64,000 bases of DNA from Cellvibrio sp. pealriver (GCF_001183545.1 NZ_KQ236688.1:649149-713148), one strand, 5' to 3'. Counted from the stretch's first letter, positions 46,908 to 55,927 are shown. Numbers and translations are program-made. Notes: a model not told the origin generated them from the sequence alone.

Positions 46908-48452
46908 TTAACGCTTATAAGAACACTTGTTTGGATTGCCGCCCGGGTCAGAACCAAAGGCTGCTACGGTGCATGCAATACTGCCAGGCACGGATACACG
47001 TTTGGTCACCCACTTACCTTTGCGGCCAAAGGCAACCCAGCCATCACCAGAGGTGACTGAACAAGTGCCACCCAAATCTGCGCACTTGGAAAAACCATCA
47101 GGGTAATCGCCCGTACCGGTTAATACCGGCGCGCCAGATGAACTTGCCGCTGCGCTTGATGGAGTGACTGATGCTGCCGAGCTGGATGAGCGACTGGAAG
47201 AAACCGCTGCAACCGACGAGCTTGCAGGCTTGCTGGATGCAGCAATGGATGACGCTGTTCCGCTACAAGCAGCTGCAGTGAGTTGCGCACCGTTTTTACC
47301 CACGCCGGCATATTGCGCCAGCTTGTCCTTCACGCATTGCGGACTCACCGGCGAATAGCTGTAAGGGATGCTGATAGGGAAGGGGGCAGTGGTTGTCCAG
47401 TTGGTGGCATCGATGGTGCCGCCACTTGTCCAGGTGATGTTATAGGTCGCAAAATCGCCCGGGCTCGTGATGTTGTTGCCGCGCAATTCCCACTTGCCAC
47501 AGTTGCTGCTATCAAAGCGGCAGGTCACCGGGTTAAGCGAATTTTGGAACCAGTTATTTTCAATCAGCGCGTAACCATTCTGGCGAACATTAATACCGGA
47601 GCCGGTGATGCCGTCGTAAAGGTTGTTGTACATGTGCGTCCAACCACCGCGTTGCAGTGGCAAGCGCGCATTTACGTTGCGATAAATATTATGGTGGAAC
47701 GTAATCTCGCGCCCACCGGCAATATCGCTACTGCTGGAACCATCGAGCCCGACTTTTTTACTATCGCGGATCAGGTTGTAAGACACCGTAATATTGTGCG
47801 AATCTTTTTTAATATCGATTGCACTTTCAAATGTCAGATCGCCATCGGGTGAGCCATTACATTCGTTATTCACTGCAAATAATTCGTTGTGATCAATCCA
47901 CACATTGCTGCCGCTATCGATGCGCAACATATCCGCATCGTTATTGGCACCGGCGAGCGCACCGATTTTCATATTGCGCACAATCACGTTATTAGATTTA
48001 TTAATCACAATACCAAAGTTGGCAGAAGAACCATTTGCACCAACGATAGTAATGCCCTTGGTAAATTCTTTGATTTCCACATAGCGGTAGGCATCATTCC
48101 AGCGCGCTTTGGGGCAATTGCCGGATGAATCGACGGTGTGGTCACGAATCACTTGATTGATCAATGCATCTTCATTGCCGGTGTAAGTGATGATGAGCGG
48201 ATAAGCGCCGCCCGTCACTTTATTGCCGTTTGCATCCAGCTTGGCATTGGCGATGATGGTGTTGATTTGCTCGTAAGTTGATGCAGTGAACGATTGCGCA
48301 CCTGAAATGTTGCCGCCATCGGTTGTAGAGAAACCACCGGTTGCTGCAGCAAAAACAGTTCCGCTCGTTGCAAAAGCAACTGCTGTGGCGATGGATTTAA
48401 TGCGGAAAGAAATTCCGTTTTGGTGTGATCCAAAAGGTTGAATAGTAAACAT
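46908..48452 (-). CDS. Secreted pectate lyase (PL1) with serine linker and C-terminal module
   Basis: Cleaves polygalacturonate by beta-elimination outside the cell. The 514 residues start with a signal peptide ending near GTVFAAAT. The beta-helix PL1 domain (about 40-380) shows NVWIDHNELFA and DGDLTFESAIDIKKDSHNITVSYN (calcium and substrate region), and NARLPLQRGGWTHMYNN, where the arginine is the expected catalytic base. Residues about 395-445 are a Ser/Ala linker. The last 70 residues (DGFSKCADLGGTC...NPNKCSYKR) are a small Cys-rich module, perhaps carbohydrate-binding. The serine linker is a Cellvibrio hallmark. No neighbouring pectin genes. Confidence 0.9.
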   Translation of the reverse strand: MFTIQPFGSHQNGISFRIKSIATAVAFATSGTVFAAATGGFSTTDGGNISGAQSFTASTYEQINTIIANAKLDANGNKVTGGAYPLIITYTGNEDALINQVIRDHTVDSSGNCPKARWNDAYRYVEIKEFTKGITIVGANGSSANFGIVINKSNNVIVRNMKIGALAGANNDADMLRIDSGSNVWIDHNELFAVNNECNGSPDGDLTFESAIDIKKDSHNITVSYNLIRDSKKVGLDGSSSSDIAGGREITFHHNIYRNVNARLPLQRGGWTHMYNNLYDGITGSGINVRQNGYALIENNWFQNSLNPVTCRFDSSNCGKWELRGNNITSPGDFATYNITWTSGGTIDATNWTTTAPFPISIPYSYSPVSPQCVKDKLAQYAGVGKNGAQLTAAACSGTASSIAASSKPASSSVAAVSSSRSSSSAASVTPSSAAASSSGAPVLTGTGDYPDGFSKCADLGGTCSVTSGDGWVAFGRKGKWVTKRVSVPGSIACTVAAFGSDPGGNPNKCSYKR

Positions 48453-48746
48453 ATTTACAATCTCGTCTCAGTTATTAATTGGTTTATTAATCAGGACGGA
48501 TTGACCGAAATAGGCTGGAGATGGGTAAAACTTTTTCCAGTAACACAAGGCCGTATTATTGTTATTTATGCCTGCCCGGAGCGACTATCGATACCAACTG
48601 TACATCAGTGTCAGGGAAGTGCACGGTGCACTTTAATGCGCACCGTGTTTCTATTTTTACACCCGCGTAGGCAGAAATTCAAATTTTTAATTCTGGCGAG
48701 ATTCACTTGTTTCAAAAAGTGACAATGCAAAAACTACGTCACACAT

Positions 48747-49208
48747 TTATTTTTCCTTGGCGGGTTTAAGCGCAATAAAACCGGCGGCTGGCCGTGTCTC
48801 GTTGTAATCGCCGTGATACATATCCAAATACACACTGTGTGTAACGGCTCCTTTGTTGGTATCGCAAATCACATCATACAGATCGATAATGTTGCCGAAG
48901 GGGCCGATGCCCGCGTTGCCTGCGCGTTGGAATGCCGATACTGGCTCATTGTTGTCGCACACCAAACGCGAGAGATAATAGCGTTGCCCCATAGGGCCAC
49001 TTACGCGCACAGGGTTGTCTTTTGAGCCCAGCGGATATTTGGCTACTGCTTTCTCATCCACTTTTTTACTTTCACCCAAAAGTGCGACGATTGCGGAGGC
49101 GAGTTCCTCGTCTGACATTTCCTCTTTTGCCGTTGGCTCAGGCTTGGTGGCGCAAGCGCTCAGCAACAAAACGATAACGGCAATGTAACTGGTTTTGATG
49201 ATAGTCAT
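48747..49208 (-). CDS. Putative lipoprotein, unknown function
   Basis: The frame is open to 49280, but ATG 49208 has AAGGA upstream and gives 153 residues starting with a lipoprotein signal (TSYIAVIVLLLSACATKP; lipobox LSAC). The mature part has an acidic helical stretch (EEMSDEELASAIVALLGE) and a C-terminal globular part with three Cys. I do not recognise the family. It lies 35 bases after the TMEM220-type gene, so the two may be cotranscribed. Confidence 0.75.
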   Translation of the reverse strand: MTIIKTSYIAVIVLLLSACATKPEPTAKEEMSDEELASAIVALLGESKKVDEKAVAKYPLGSKDNPVRVSGPMGQRYYLSRLVCDNNEPVSAFQRAGNAGIGPFGNIIDLYDVICDTNKGAVTHSVYLDMYHGDYNETRPAAGFIALKPAKEK

Positions 49209-49242
49209 GGTGAAATCCTTGCAGTGTATTGAGTAATTGTTT

Positions 49243-49617
49243 TTATTTTGGATGGCGTGATAACAAGTGACTTGCCACAATCATGGCCAAAGCAATCAAC
49301 GCACCTAAAAATTCCCGCGCTTCTTCAATGTAAGGTTTTTGCGGATTCATGCTTTGCATCAGTGGCTCGGTGTTGCGGTGCAGGTAATAGTTATAAGCAC
49401 CTTCGGCATACAGCCCCAATGTAATTCCACAAATCACCAGTGCAATCCAGAACACCGATTTCATCGGGCGGTTCATTAATGCCAGCAGCGGCACTGCGGC
49501 ACAAATCAGGTAAAACAAAATCCAACTTGCAGGGTCCGGATCATTGATTTGTAACGCAGCAAATGCGAGTAAGCACAGAGCAAATAATAAATGAATGGAT
49601 TTTTTTAAGTAGATCAT
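49243..49617 (-). CDS. TMEM220-like membrane protein
   Basis: A 124-residue protein with four hydrophobic helices (about 8-22, 32-50, 55-75, 100-118). The conserved AALQINDPDPASWILFY after the first helix is the mark of the TMEM220 family. Function unknown. It is followed by the lipoprotein gene and preceded on the same strand by a methyltransferase remnant. Confidence 0.78.
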   Translation of the reverse strand: MIYLKKSIHLLFALCLLAFAALQINDPDPASWILFYLICAAVPLLALMNRPMKSVFWIALVICGITLGLYAEGAYNYYLHRNTEPLMQSMNPQKPYIEEAREFLGALIALAMIVASHLLSRHPK

Positions 49618-49637
49618 AGTGGTTGCTGTTCCTCTAA

Positions 49638-49839
49638 TCAGTGTTTGATGGCAACAAAAAATGCATTAGCTGCACCGGTTTCCCAAGGGGCGATGGTCGC
49701 GCCAGCGCGCATAGTTGCTCTGCTCGTGATAATCAATATCGGCACACATAAGATCATAGTAACCAGAGAGGTCGGTATAGAGCGCAGAGGAGGTTGTAGC
49801 AGCAGAGGGGGGCGTAACGGAGGGTTTGTTTGCAGTCAT
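49638..49839 (-). pseudogene. SAM-dependent methyltransferase remnant with internal deletion
   Basis: ATG 49839 opens a frame whose residues 17-41 (TSSALYTDLSGYYDLMCADI and on) match the N-terminus of a class I methyltransferase family. It reaches a stop after 57 codons. In the next frame the sequence ETGAANAFFVAIKH and a stop (49640-49638) looks like the C-terminus of the same family. The SAM-binding core is missing, so about 180 or more codons have been lost. Not functional. Confidence 0.68.
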
Positions 49840-49929
49840 AGGGCAGGGTATTCCGGTTTGTGGAGCGCAAACAGCGCGGGGCTGTTTGCGCGAGCGCTTA
49901 AGGATCGCTCTTTAGGCGGCAATACACAA

Positions 49930-50439
49930 TTACATATCGCCCAGCAGTGCTTTATCGTTAGGCGCTTGCAACCATTGGGCAACGTCCTTACCCATGGCTT
50001 TCATGGTACGGCCCAGTACGGAACAAGAACCTTTGTAGCCTGCAAACGCGCCACCCATTGATTGGCGGCGTGCTTCAAATTCCGCCACTTTTTTACCGTC
50101 CTCATAGAGCGTACCGCGCGCAGCGGCATATTTATTGTGGCCCATGAATGCGTTGCCCATGCTCACCGCTTCGGTAATCTCCATTTGCAATACACGGCCT
50201 TTAGCCGCGGTATCGATGGTGCCTGCCAGTTGTACCTCAACTTTGAATTTCTTACCAAACTCCTGGGTAAACTCGGCAAACTGTGTACCCAGTTTGGTAC
50301 ATTCATTGCGGATATTCTGGGCAATGCGCGAATCCGCTGCATAAGGAATAACCGATTGAACAACAACAGGGTCAGCAAAGCTGACTGTGCTAAATGAAGA
50401 TGCCAACACTGCAATAGCCAATGTAGATTTTTTTAACAT
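49930..50439 (-). CDS. Exported protein of unknown function
   Basis: The 169 residues have a Sec signal peptide ending near VSFADP. The mature domain has strands such as FKVEVQLAGTIDTAAKGRVLQMEITEAVSMGNAFMGHNKYAAARGTLYEDGKKVAEFEARRQSMGG, which resemble DUF4410-like periplasmic proteins, and an ending rich in Lys and Gly. Two Cys (NECTKLG, GSCSVLG) could form a disulfide. No partner is obvious. It faces the lipoprotein at 50691 divergently. Confidence 0.78.
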   Translation of the reverse strand: MLKKSTLAIAVLASSFSTVSFADPVVVQSVIPYAADSRIAQNIRNECTKLGTQFAEFTQEFGKKFKVEVQLAGTIDTAAKGRVLQMEITEAVSMGNAFMGHNKYAAARGTLYEDGKKVAEFEARRQSMGGAFAGYKGSCSVLGRTMKAMGKDVAQWLQAPNDKALLGDM

Positions 50440-50690
50440 CGTGTAATCCTTGTTCCTGATTGAAAATTAAATTGTTATATAAGGCTTCGCCCGATAAGCC
50501 ACGAAGGCTGGAGCAAATATACACGATAACGGTAAATTATCTATTCCGGCCTGTAATCCAATCAGGCAAGCGCCGTCTGCGCAGTACGAATGGAAACAAG
50601 GTGTTACAACCAGCATGTTTCAAACAAGGTAGGGTAGGTTCATACACTACAGACTATAAAATAAAATCATCCAGCCTTAAGGATATAAGC

Positions 50691-51071
50691 ATGAACATTA
50701 AAGCAGTCATTGCCTGTGTGTTGGGCGTTCTTTTGTTACAGGGTTGCGAGTCAACTTACCAGTCATTCAATAAAGACATTCCTGATAAATATATTGAAGT
50801 CGTTCAGGACGATCCGAACGTGGATGTGGAGGAAACCCTTAAAGCATCAGGCAAGCCTTATGTGTGCAAAGAATTGTACTTTGGCCATAACTCCTCCCAA
50901 AACCGCCGCGCGTGTTTTATTAAATTACCGGAAGATGACCAGATCGAACGTCTGAAAATCAAAATGGAAGGTACCCCACAAGCCATGTTGTTAGATACTG
51001 GCAAAAACGTCCTTGTTGTCGGTGAGGTATTCCTTGGTTTTTTATTTTTTGGGTATGTGCCGCTGGATTAA
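50691..51071 (+). CDS. Small lipoprotein of unknown function
   Basis: The frame is open back to 50460, but ATG 50691 has AAGGA at good spacing and gives 126 residues beginning MNIKAVIACVLGVLLLQGCESTYQ, a lipoprotein signal with lipobox LQGC. A soluble middle follows, then a hydrophobic C-terminal stretch (NVLVVGEVFLGFLFFGYVPLD). I recognise no family. Confidence 0.75.
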   Translation: MNIKAVIACVLGVLLLQGCESTYQSFNKDIPDKYIEVVQDDPNVDVEETLKASGKPYVCKELYFGHNSSQNRRACFIKLPEDDQIERLKIKMEGTPQAMLLDTGKNVLVVGEVFLGFLFFGYVPLD

Positions 51072-51072
51072 A

Positions 51073-51726
51073 TCAAAACGCGTAACCGGCTCCCACCATC
51101 ACTACCAGTGGATCAATACTGGCATCGACGCTTGCGGCTTTTTTGCCATTAACGGAAATGTCGGCCGTTGTCTCGATATCAATTTTCCAGACGGCCGCAT
51201 TCAAATACCAATTGTCGGTGAGTTGCCAATCTGCACCGACTTGAAATGCCAGCCCAACAGAATCATCCAGTGAAATATCCGTTTTGCCTGCAAGTGCGGT
51301 GTCTAAAGTGTTGCTGGTATCGTTACTAAAAAAAGTGGTGTAATTCAGCCCGATGCCAATATAAGGTTGGAATTTGCTCTCGCTAAGTGGGTAGTACTGC
51401 AGTGAAAGAGTGGGTGGCAAATGTTTGGTGCTGCCAATATCAACACCGTCTAACGCACCGGTACCCACAATGTCATGCTCGAACGGAAAGGCTGCCAATA
51501 ATTCAATACCAATGTGCGGTGTTGCAAACCAGGTGCCGGAAAAGCCTATGCCTGTTGCACTATCTACATCCACTCCGCCGCCTAACACAGTACCGCTACT
51601 GGCATCGGGTTCAATCTGCACTGCACCCACACGCACAAAAAACTCGCCATCTTCATGTGCGAATACCGGCGCTGTAATACAGGCACTACCTAATAAAACC
51701 ATTAATCCCAAATGACGCATTTGCAC
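51073..51726 (-). CDS. ompW: OmpW-family outer-membrane protein
   Basis: The 217 residues have a signal peptide ending near APVFAHE. The 8-stranded barrel shows FFVRVGAVQIEPDASSG, GIGFSGTWFATPHIGIELLAAFPFEHDI, LPPTLSLQYYPLSESKFQPYIGIGLNYTTFF and the C-terminal aromatic MVGAGYAF, all OmpW signatures. AGAGG precedes the ATG. It is proposed to pass small hydrophobic compounds. The stop lies 1 base from that of the lipoprotein on the other strand. Confidence 0.9.
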   Translation of the reverse strand: MQMRHLGLMVLLGSACITAPVFAHEDGEFFVRVGAVQIEPDASSGTVLGGGVDVDSATGIGFSGTWFATPHIGIELLAAFPFEHDIVGTGALDGVDIGSTKHLPPTLSLQYYPLSESKFQPYIGIGLNYTTFFSNDTSNTLDTALAGKTDISLDDSVGLAFQVGADWQLTDNWYLNAAVWKIDIETTADISVNGKKAASVDASIDPLVVMVGAGYAF

Positions 51727-51931
51727 TACCTCTGTTGTTAATCACAGAGGTAGTGTTGCGAAATTTATGGCTGTAGTGATTGATGTATATCAACTGATAA
51801 TCGGTATGAAAAAAATAAGCAAAAATAATAATAAAATTTGATCTGGTGCAAAGTGCTTAGCGTGTAAATGTACAATTGGGTCTGCTTCCAGAGTTAAGTC
51901 TGCGTAGTTTTTTTGTGCACTTGTATGACTT

Positions 51932-52639
51932 TCACTGCTGTTGCTTACAATTCAGTTGGGTGCGATAGGGGATGTAAATTACCAAATCGATAATGCCCGT
52001 GCGCTGCCATTTAACACGGTTGGAAATGCCGTCTAATTGAATATCGCAGCTCTGGCCGATGGCTTGGCGAAGCGTGTTATTTTCCTCCGCGATTTTCTTG
52101 ATCACCTCGTAGCGGTATTTTTCTGGGTTTACAATGCTCAGGTCAGCTTCACCGCTTAAATCCAATTCTGTACGGCCAATCTTTTTGGCCGATTTAATGA
52201 ATTTCTCAAGCGATGCTTCTTGTTCAGTGGCCGGTAATTGTGGATTGACCTTTTGCTTCACAGAAAAGTAAAAATAACTGGTATCTGCACGCGACCTGTC
52301 TTCGGTAAATACCAATGATTTATCTTTCGGGTCGAGTGTACGCAGGAATTCATCGCCATAAGACAGTTGCATATCCCCTTGCTTCTTGGCGGATTCTGCT
52401 AATGCCAACAGGGTTTCACGTATTTCCTTTTCACGCATTTTTTTATCGCGCGTATCGTTAATCATCTTAACGTCTTGCACCAAAAAATCGCCTTGCTTTT
52501 TCAGCGTAACTGCAGGCATTTCATAATAACCATCCGTCTCCATAATGCCGGTGACGATAACCTCTTCAAGCACATCGTCCTGCGCTTGGGCGATTCCGCA
52601 AGTTAATACCAGGGTGGTAGCGATTATTTTTTTAAGCAT
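51932..52639 (-). CDS. Exported protein of unknown function
   Basis: The 235 residues have a signal peptide ending near CGIAQAQDD. The mature start DVLEEVIVTGIMETDG recalls the N-terminal box of TonB-dependent proteins, but the protein is far too short to be a receptor. The rest is charged and mostly helical, with KKIAEENNTLRQAIGQSCD near the C-terminus. AGGAATAATC precedes the ATG. Function not assignable. Confidence 0.72.
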   Translation of the reverse strand: MLKKIIATTLVLTCGIAQAQDDVLEEVIVTGIMETDGYYEMPAVTLKKQGDFLVQDVKMINDTRDKKMREKEIRETLLALAESAKKQGDMQLSYGDEFLRTLDPKDKSLVFTEDRSRADTSYFYFSVKQKVNPQLPATEQEASLEKFIKSAKKIGRTELDLSGEADLSIVNPEKYRYEVIKKIAEENNTLRQAIGQSCDIQLDGISNRVKWQRTGIIDLVIYIPYRTQLNCKQQQ

Positions 52640-52682
52640 GATTATTCCTTTGTCTAATTGTTTGATGATTTTTCTGTACCCT

Positions 52683-53513
52683 TTAACTGCTTTTTTCTTT
52701 TGATCTGGTCATTTCATATATTTTTGTTCTTTCATTTATTCGCCTAAGTTCTGACTTGGAAAGATAGATCCAAAAAATAGTTGGCGGTAGGAGAATTAAT
52801 AGAAAGATTAAGCTTTTATTGATTGACTTTTGTAGATACTCTTCGATGGAGTTGCTTGATTTAATTAGGTTGCAAAGTGCAGTGTGCTCATTTTTGGAAA
52901 GATATGAGCTTTCTGTGTTTTCGGTATTACAATCTGAGGTAAGTGAAAAATGACTTTCAAATATCGGTAGGTTGGTGACCGTATTGCTGGAGTTTATCAG
53001 AAGGTAGTGTTTGGTTTCTTTTGTTTTAATTAGTGCGAATCCAAATACTCCAGAAAGGTATGGCGTGCTGAATATTAAGACTGCGAGGAAAAATGATAAG
53101 GTAATCTGTGTTATTTGTAAGCTTTTTTCAATTTTTACAAAGCTTGGTTTTTTGAAATTAATGCCGTTGTTGTCTTTGTTGTAGATTATGCTAGAAGAAT
53201 GAGCTCTTGCTTCTGTTAAAGATAAGTCATATTTTTCGCACCATTTAATTATTGCTTTTGCATGGTCTAGGCTTGTTATATTTAGCCCCCAGAAAGCAAT
53301 TTTTATTTTTTCCAAGTCTAGTTGTTTTTTTACATGATTGTTTAGATCTTTGTCGTCGAGAGTGAAGTTTTGATTAAATATTTTATTCCAAAGATAATGG
53401 ACTAACATTATGCGAGCGCGCGGGCTTGCTATCAAAATAAGCAGTGGAATTAATATATATGCCCAATCTTTTAGAAATGCGTATCCAAATTCGTATAGAT
53501 TTGTGTTTTCCAT
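52683..53513 (-). CDS. AT-rich membrane protein of unknown function
   Basis: The 276 residues have three hydrophobic segments (about 15-35, 130-155, 238-258). The cytoplasmic or periplasmic domains between them carry no motif I know. Base composition is clearly more AT-rich than the neighbours, suggesting transfer. GGGAAAA lies before the ATG. It lies beside a repeat fragment and the HEPN/MNT pair, in accessory DNA. A membrane effector of a defence system is one possibility, not supported by any motif. Confidence 0.65.
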   Translation of the reverse strand: MENTNLYEFGYAFLKDWAYILIPLLILIASPRARIMLVHYLWNKIFNQNFTLDDKDLNNHVKKQLDLEKIKIAFWGLNITSLDHAKAIIKWCEKYDLSLTEARAHSSSIIYNKDNNGINFKKPSFVKIEKSLQITQITLSFFLAVLIFSTPYLSGVFGFALIKTKETKHYLLINSSNTVTNLPIFESHFSLTSDCNTENTESSYLSKNEHTALCNLIKSSNSIEEYLQKSINKSLIFLLILLPPTIFWIYLSKSELRRINERTKIYEMTRSKEKSS

Positions 53514-53541
53514 AAATTTTCCCTTTTTCTATTGGTAATTC

Positions 53542-53612
53542 GGTGGTGAGAACCCCAACATGACCATGTGTTCGCAACCACCAAAACCAAAATCTGTGTG
53601 CTTATATTTGGT
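53542..53612. repeat. Truncated copy (A) of the large palindromic repeat
   Basis: GGTGGTGAG-AACCCCAACATGACCAT and the CCACCAAAACCAAAAT part match the left half of the repeats at 55314, 55969 and 56598. The right half is missing. Confidence 0.7.
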
Positions 53613-53619
53613 GTGTAAG

Positions 53620-54030
53620 TTATTTATCTTGTAAAAGCTGTTTTGAAAAATTAAGAAAATCATCCAAATGGTTGGCGATGATGTTTTCCACTATAGGCAG
53701 CAAGAGTTTTTGGTAATCGTGAACCGCAATATTGCGGAAACCGATCATTCGTTTCATGGTTTCGGCGAGGGTATCATCGATAAGACCTGCTTGAGCGAGC
53801 AGGGTAAATACATCGCGCGCACTTTGCGTTACGCCGAGCTGTTTGGTGCGAATAATGTGTTGCCCCATATCCAGAGAGGCTTCGCAGGCTCGTTGAATAT
53901 TCAGGATTGCCGCATCTTGTCTGCTGTAATCAATCGCAAATTGGGCACCGGCTTTGGTGTACTCCTCGCGTACGCGATTAATGCATCGCTCTATGCTGGC
54001 GGCTTTATTGATTAATATGTCATTTACCAT
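53620..54030 (-). CDS. hepT: HepT-type HEPN ribonuclease toxin
   Basis: The 136 residues, counted from ATG 54030, form a four-helix HEPN domain (DUF86 type). The catalytic R-x4-H-x-Y motif is R99-NIAV-H104-D-Y106 in GFRNIAVHDY. The longer frame to 54081 is less likely, since ATG 54030 sits inside the end of mntA with an 11-base overlap, typical of the pair. It is expected to cut RNA unless its Tyr is AMPylated by MntA. Confidence 0.88.
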   Translation of the reverse strand: MVNDILINKAASIERCINRVREEYTKAGAQFAIDYSRQDAAILNIQRACEASLDMGQHIIRTKQLGVTQSARDVFTLLAQAGLIDDTLAETMKRMIGFRNIAVHDYQKLLLPIVENIIANHLDDFLNFSKQLLQDK

Positions 54031-54439
54031 ACACACGTCCAGTCTTGCGGATTTCATTGAGTTGTTCTGCGCGCAGTTCATCTAAAGCCATTTTTTCATT
54101 CAATACAAATACATCGAACAAATCGGCTTGCATATCTTTCGCCCACAAACGACGGCCAGTGGTGATGACTTGGTGCTGCATCACGGTAGAGGCGGCGCGC
54201 AGGTCGAGCAAGTCTATCTCGTAACCGAGTTTGTCGGCCAATTGGTTTGCCATTTCAAATAGCTGCAATGGGTCTGCATAACCTGTGACTAATACCGCTA
54301 AATCCAAATCGCTTTGGGCGTTGGCCGTGCCTTGCACGCGGCTGCCGAAGGCGTAAATACCGAGTGCATTGGAAAAGGCTTTTTGCAGCTCGGTGCAGAT
54401 TAGGGCTTCGGCTTCGGGTGTTAATGAATGGTCGGTCAT
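54020..54439 (-). CDS. mntA: MntA-type minimal nucleotidyltransferase antitoxin
   Basis: The 139 residues start at ATG 54439 with GGAG 6 bases before it. The nucleotidyltransferase motif is G32-S33 with SDLDLAV (D44, D46), the GS-x10-DxD pattern of the MNT fold. MntA proteins AMPylate the HepT tyrosine and so neutralise it. It overlaps hepT by 11 bases. The frame stays open upstream to 54562. Confidence 0.88.
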   Translation of the reverse strand: MTDHSLTPEAEALICTELQKAFSNALGIYAFGSRVQGTANAQSDLDLAVLVTGYADPLQLFEMANQLADKLGYEIDLLDLRAASTVMQHQVITTGRRLWAKDMQADLFDVFVLNEKMALDELRAEQLNEIRKTGRVYGK

Positions 54440-54562
54440 TGCAGCTCCAGGGTTATTCTTGTCACCATAAACCAAATCATCTTTTTCATGCAAATGTACT
54501 TTTGCATTGGGGTGATAGAAGCCACCGCGTTTGCCTTTGTTGAAATCGTATTCGTCGCGCAT
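54440..54562 (-). other. In-frame leader resembling the start of another antitoxin
   Basis: The 41 codons before the mntA ATG, in the same frame, begin MRDEYDFNKGKRGGFYHPNA. This closely resembles the N-terminus of a small conserved protein common in toxin-antitoxin contexts. It is either a truncated gene fused to mntA or a real N-terminal extension. The good ribosome-binding site at 54439 favours a remnant. Confidence 0.5.
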
Positions 54563-54623
54563 ACAGTTTCTTCTAAATAAAATTGTGGGCGAAGTGTGCA
54601 GATAATCATGCCCAACCTAAGTG

Positions 54624-55253
54624 TTAGATGTAATCAAAAAACTTGCGGCGCTCTGTGCCCGCGCTGTTCGAATTTATTTTATTGGGGTGTTTGTATTCCC
54701 TCCAGCGGTCCACCTGCTTGCCCACGTTCAAGTGTGGGAACTCGCCAGCAGCGCTGCTATCGATACCTAAAAAAACCAATAATTGTTTCAAGTTGCCTGA
54801 CTGACTAATGTCGATTGAAAGAAAATCATCGCGCTGGGAAAAATAGTTAAACACTGCTTTTTTGTGCGTGTTATAACAATTTTCCAGATGCGCTTGGGAT
54901 AGTGGATTTTCACAGTTAAAAAGTGAAAAGGTATTATTCATGCAGCGTTTCAAGACTGGATTAAGATAGCCAGTTTTGGGCGCTAACTCCGGCAGCATTT
55001 TATTCAGGAGCCTTTGCATGGAAGGCACCCATGCGCTCAAGGCTCTATCCAGATACACAAACTTTGAGTTGGGGAAAAGCGCATCCAATTCTTTGTAATC
55101 AGCAAAACAGGGTGCATCTGAAATGACATCGGCCAATTCAAATGCACGCTTGGTGTAAGCCGTGTGTGCTACTTTAAATCCGTAATCCAGCAACGCAACA
55201 CTAATACTGGTAGTGCCAGTGCGCGGTAGGCCGATGATGAAGATTTTATTCAT
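54624..55253 (-). CDS. Sulfotransferase family protein
   Basis: The 209 residues begin MNKIFIIGLPRTGTTSISVALLDYGF. The 5'-phosphosulfate loop is GLPRTGTTS, and the 3'-phosphate-type segment follows at FVYLDRALSAWVPSM. The C-terminal part FPHLNVGKQVDRWREY fits the family. It probably sulfates a glycan or small molecule with PAPS; the acceptor is unknown. It stands alone beside repeat copy B. Confidence 0.78.
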   Translation of the reverse strand: MNKIFIIGLPRTGTTSISVALLDYGFKVAHTAYTKRAFELADVISDAPCFADYKELDALFPNSKFVYLDRALSAWVPSMQRLLNKMLPELAPKTGYLNPVLKRCMNNTFSLFNCENPLSQAHLENCYNTHKKAVFNYFSQRDDFLSIDISQSGNLKQLLVFLGIDSSAAGEFPHLNVGKQVDRWREYKHPNKINSNSAGTERRKFFDYI

Positions 55254-55313
55254 GGATGCCTATATTGCCGGTTGAGTTTTCGTTTTCGTTAACGGTTGCG
55301 GTTCGTAAGCGGC

Positions 55314-55469
55314 GTAGGTTGGCGGTGAGGAACGAACCCCAACATAACCATACCTCCGCAACCACGGAAACCAAAATGTGTGCACCGTTGATTGGTTTTC
55401 CGTATTCACAAAACATTGTGCGATTTGCGAATACGAGTGTTGGGGTTCGCAAGCTCACCGCCAACCTAC
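55314..55469. repeat. Large palindromic repeat, copy B
   Basis: A 156-base element from GTAGGTTGGCGGTGAG to CTCACCGCCAACCTAC, whose ends are exact inverted repeats. Inside, AACGAACCCCAACAT is mirrored by GTTGGGGTTCGCAAG. It supplies the stop codon (55466-55468) of the RAYT gene. Confidence 0.85.
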
Positions 55470-55927
55470 GCGAACTGATGAATGCTTGAATACGGCCAGT
55501 CTTGCGCGTTGCCTACGTAACCGTGTTTTACAGGGTTGTAATGTATGTATTCAATGTGATTGTAAAAATCCCGTTCGTCACGAATCGTATGCTCCCAAAA
55601 GCGGCGTTGCCAGATTCCGCGTTCGCCCTTTTTTAAACGAGTGGTTTTTATTAATTCATCTTTGGCAATGCGGCGGGAGAAGTTGGCTTTGATCAACGCC
55701 CAGCGGGTAGAGTAGTCGTAATCATTGCGTGGCAATGTCCACAAGCAATGCAGGTGATCGGGCATTACCACCATCGCATTAATCTCAAACGGATGGTTTT
55801 GTTTTACCGTTTTAACCGCCGCTCGCAAACAATCAATCTCCTTCACCAATAAATCGCTCTTACGATCCGGCAACGCCAAGGTAAAAAAATAATGCCCACC
55901 CTCAACATAAACCCGCCGGTATTTCAT
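55466..55927 (-). CDS. REP-associated tyrosine transposase (RAYT)
   Basis: The 153 residues start at ATG 55927 with AAGGAGAG in front (the frame is open to 55951). It is a Y1/HUH-type transposase: HYFFTLALPDRK, VVMPDHLHCLW (the HUH pair), ALIKANFSRRI, RGIWQRRFWEHTIRDERDFYNHIEYIHYNPVKHG. The expected nucleophile is a Tyr in the IEYIHYNPVKHG helix. Such proteins mobilise REP palindromes. Repeat copy B touches its 3' end and copy C lies 41 bases upstream of its start. Confidence 0.92.
   Translation of the reverse strand: MKYRRVYVEGGHYFFTLALPDRKSDLLVKEIDCLRAAVKTVKQNHPFEINAMVVMPDHLHCLWTLPRNDYDYSTRWALIKANFSRRIAKDELIKTTRLKKGERGIWQRRFWEHTIRDERDFYNHIEYIHYNPVKHGYVGNAQDWPYSSIHQFA

Noticed and set aside
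47283..47852. 189-codon plus-strand frame across the pectate lyase gene
   Set aside because: Shadow of the opposite strand, with no ribosome-binding site and no family features.
48619..48648. Hairpin CACGGTGC/GCACCGTG as a terminator
   Set aside because: No gene ends there on the plus strand, and the minus strand lacks a T-run; it may be chance or a remnant.
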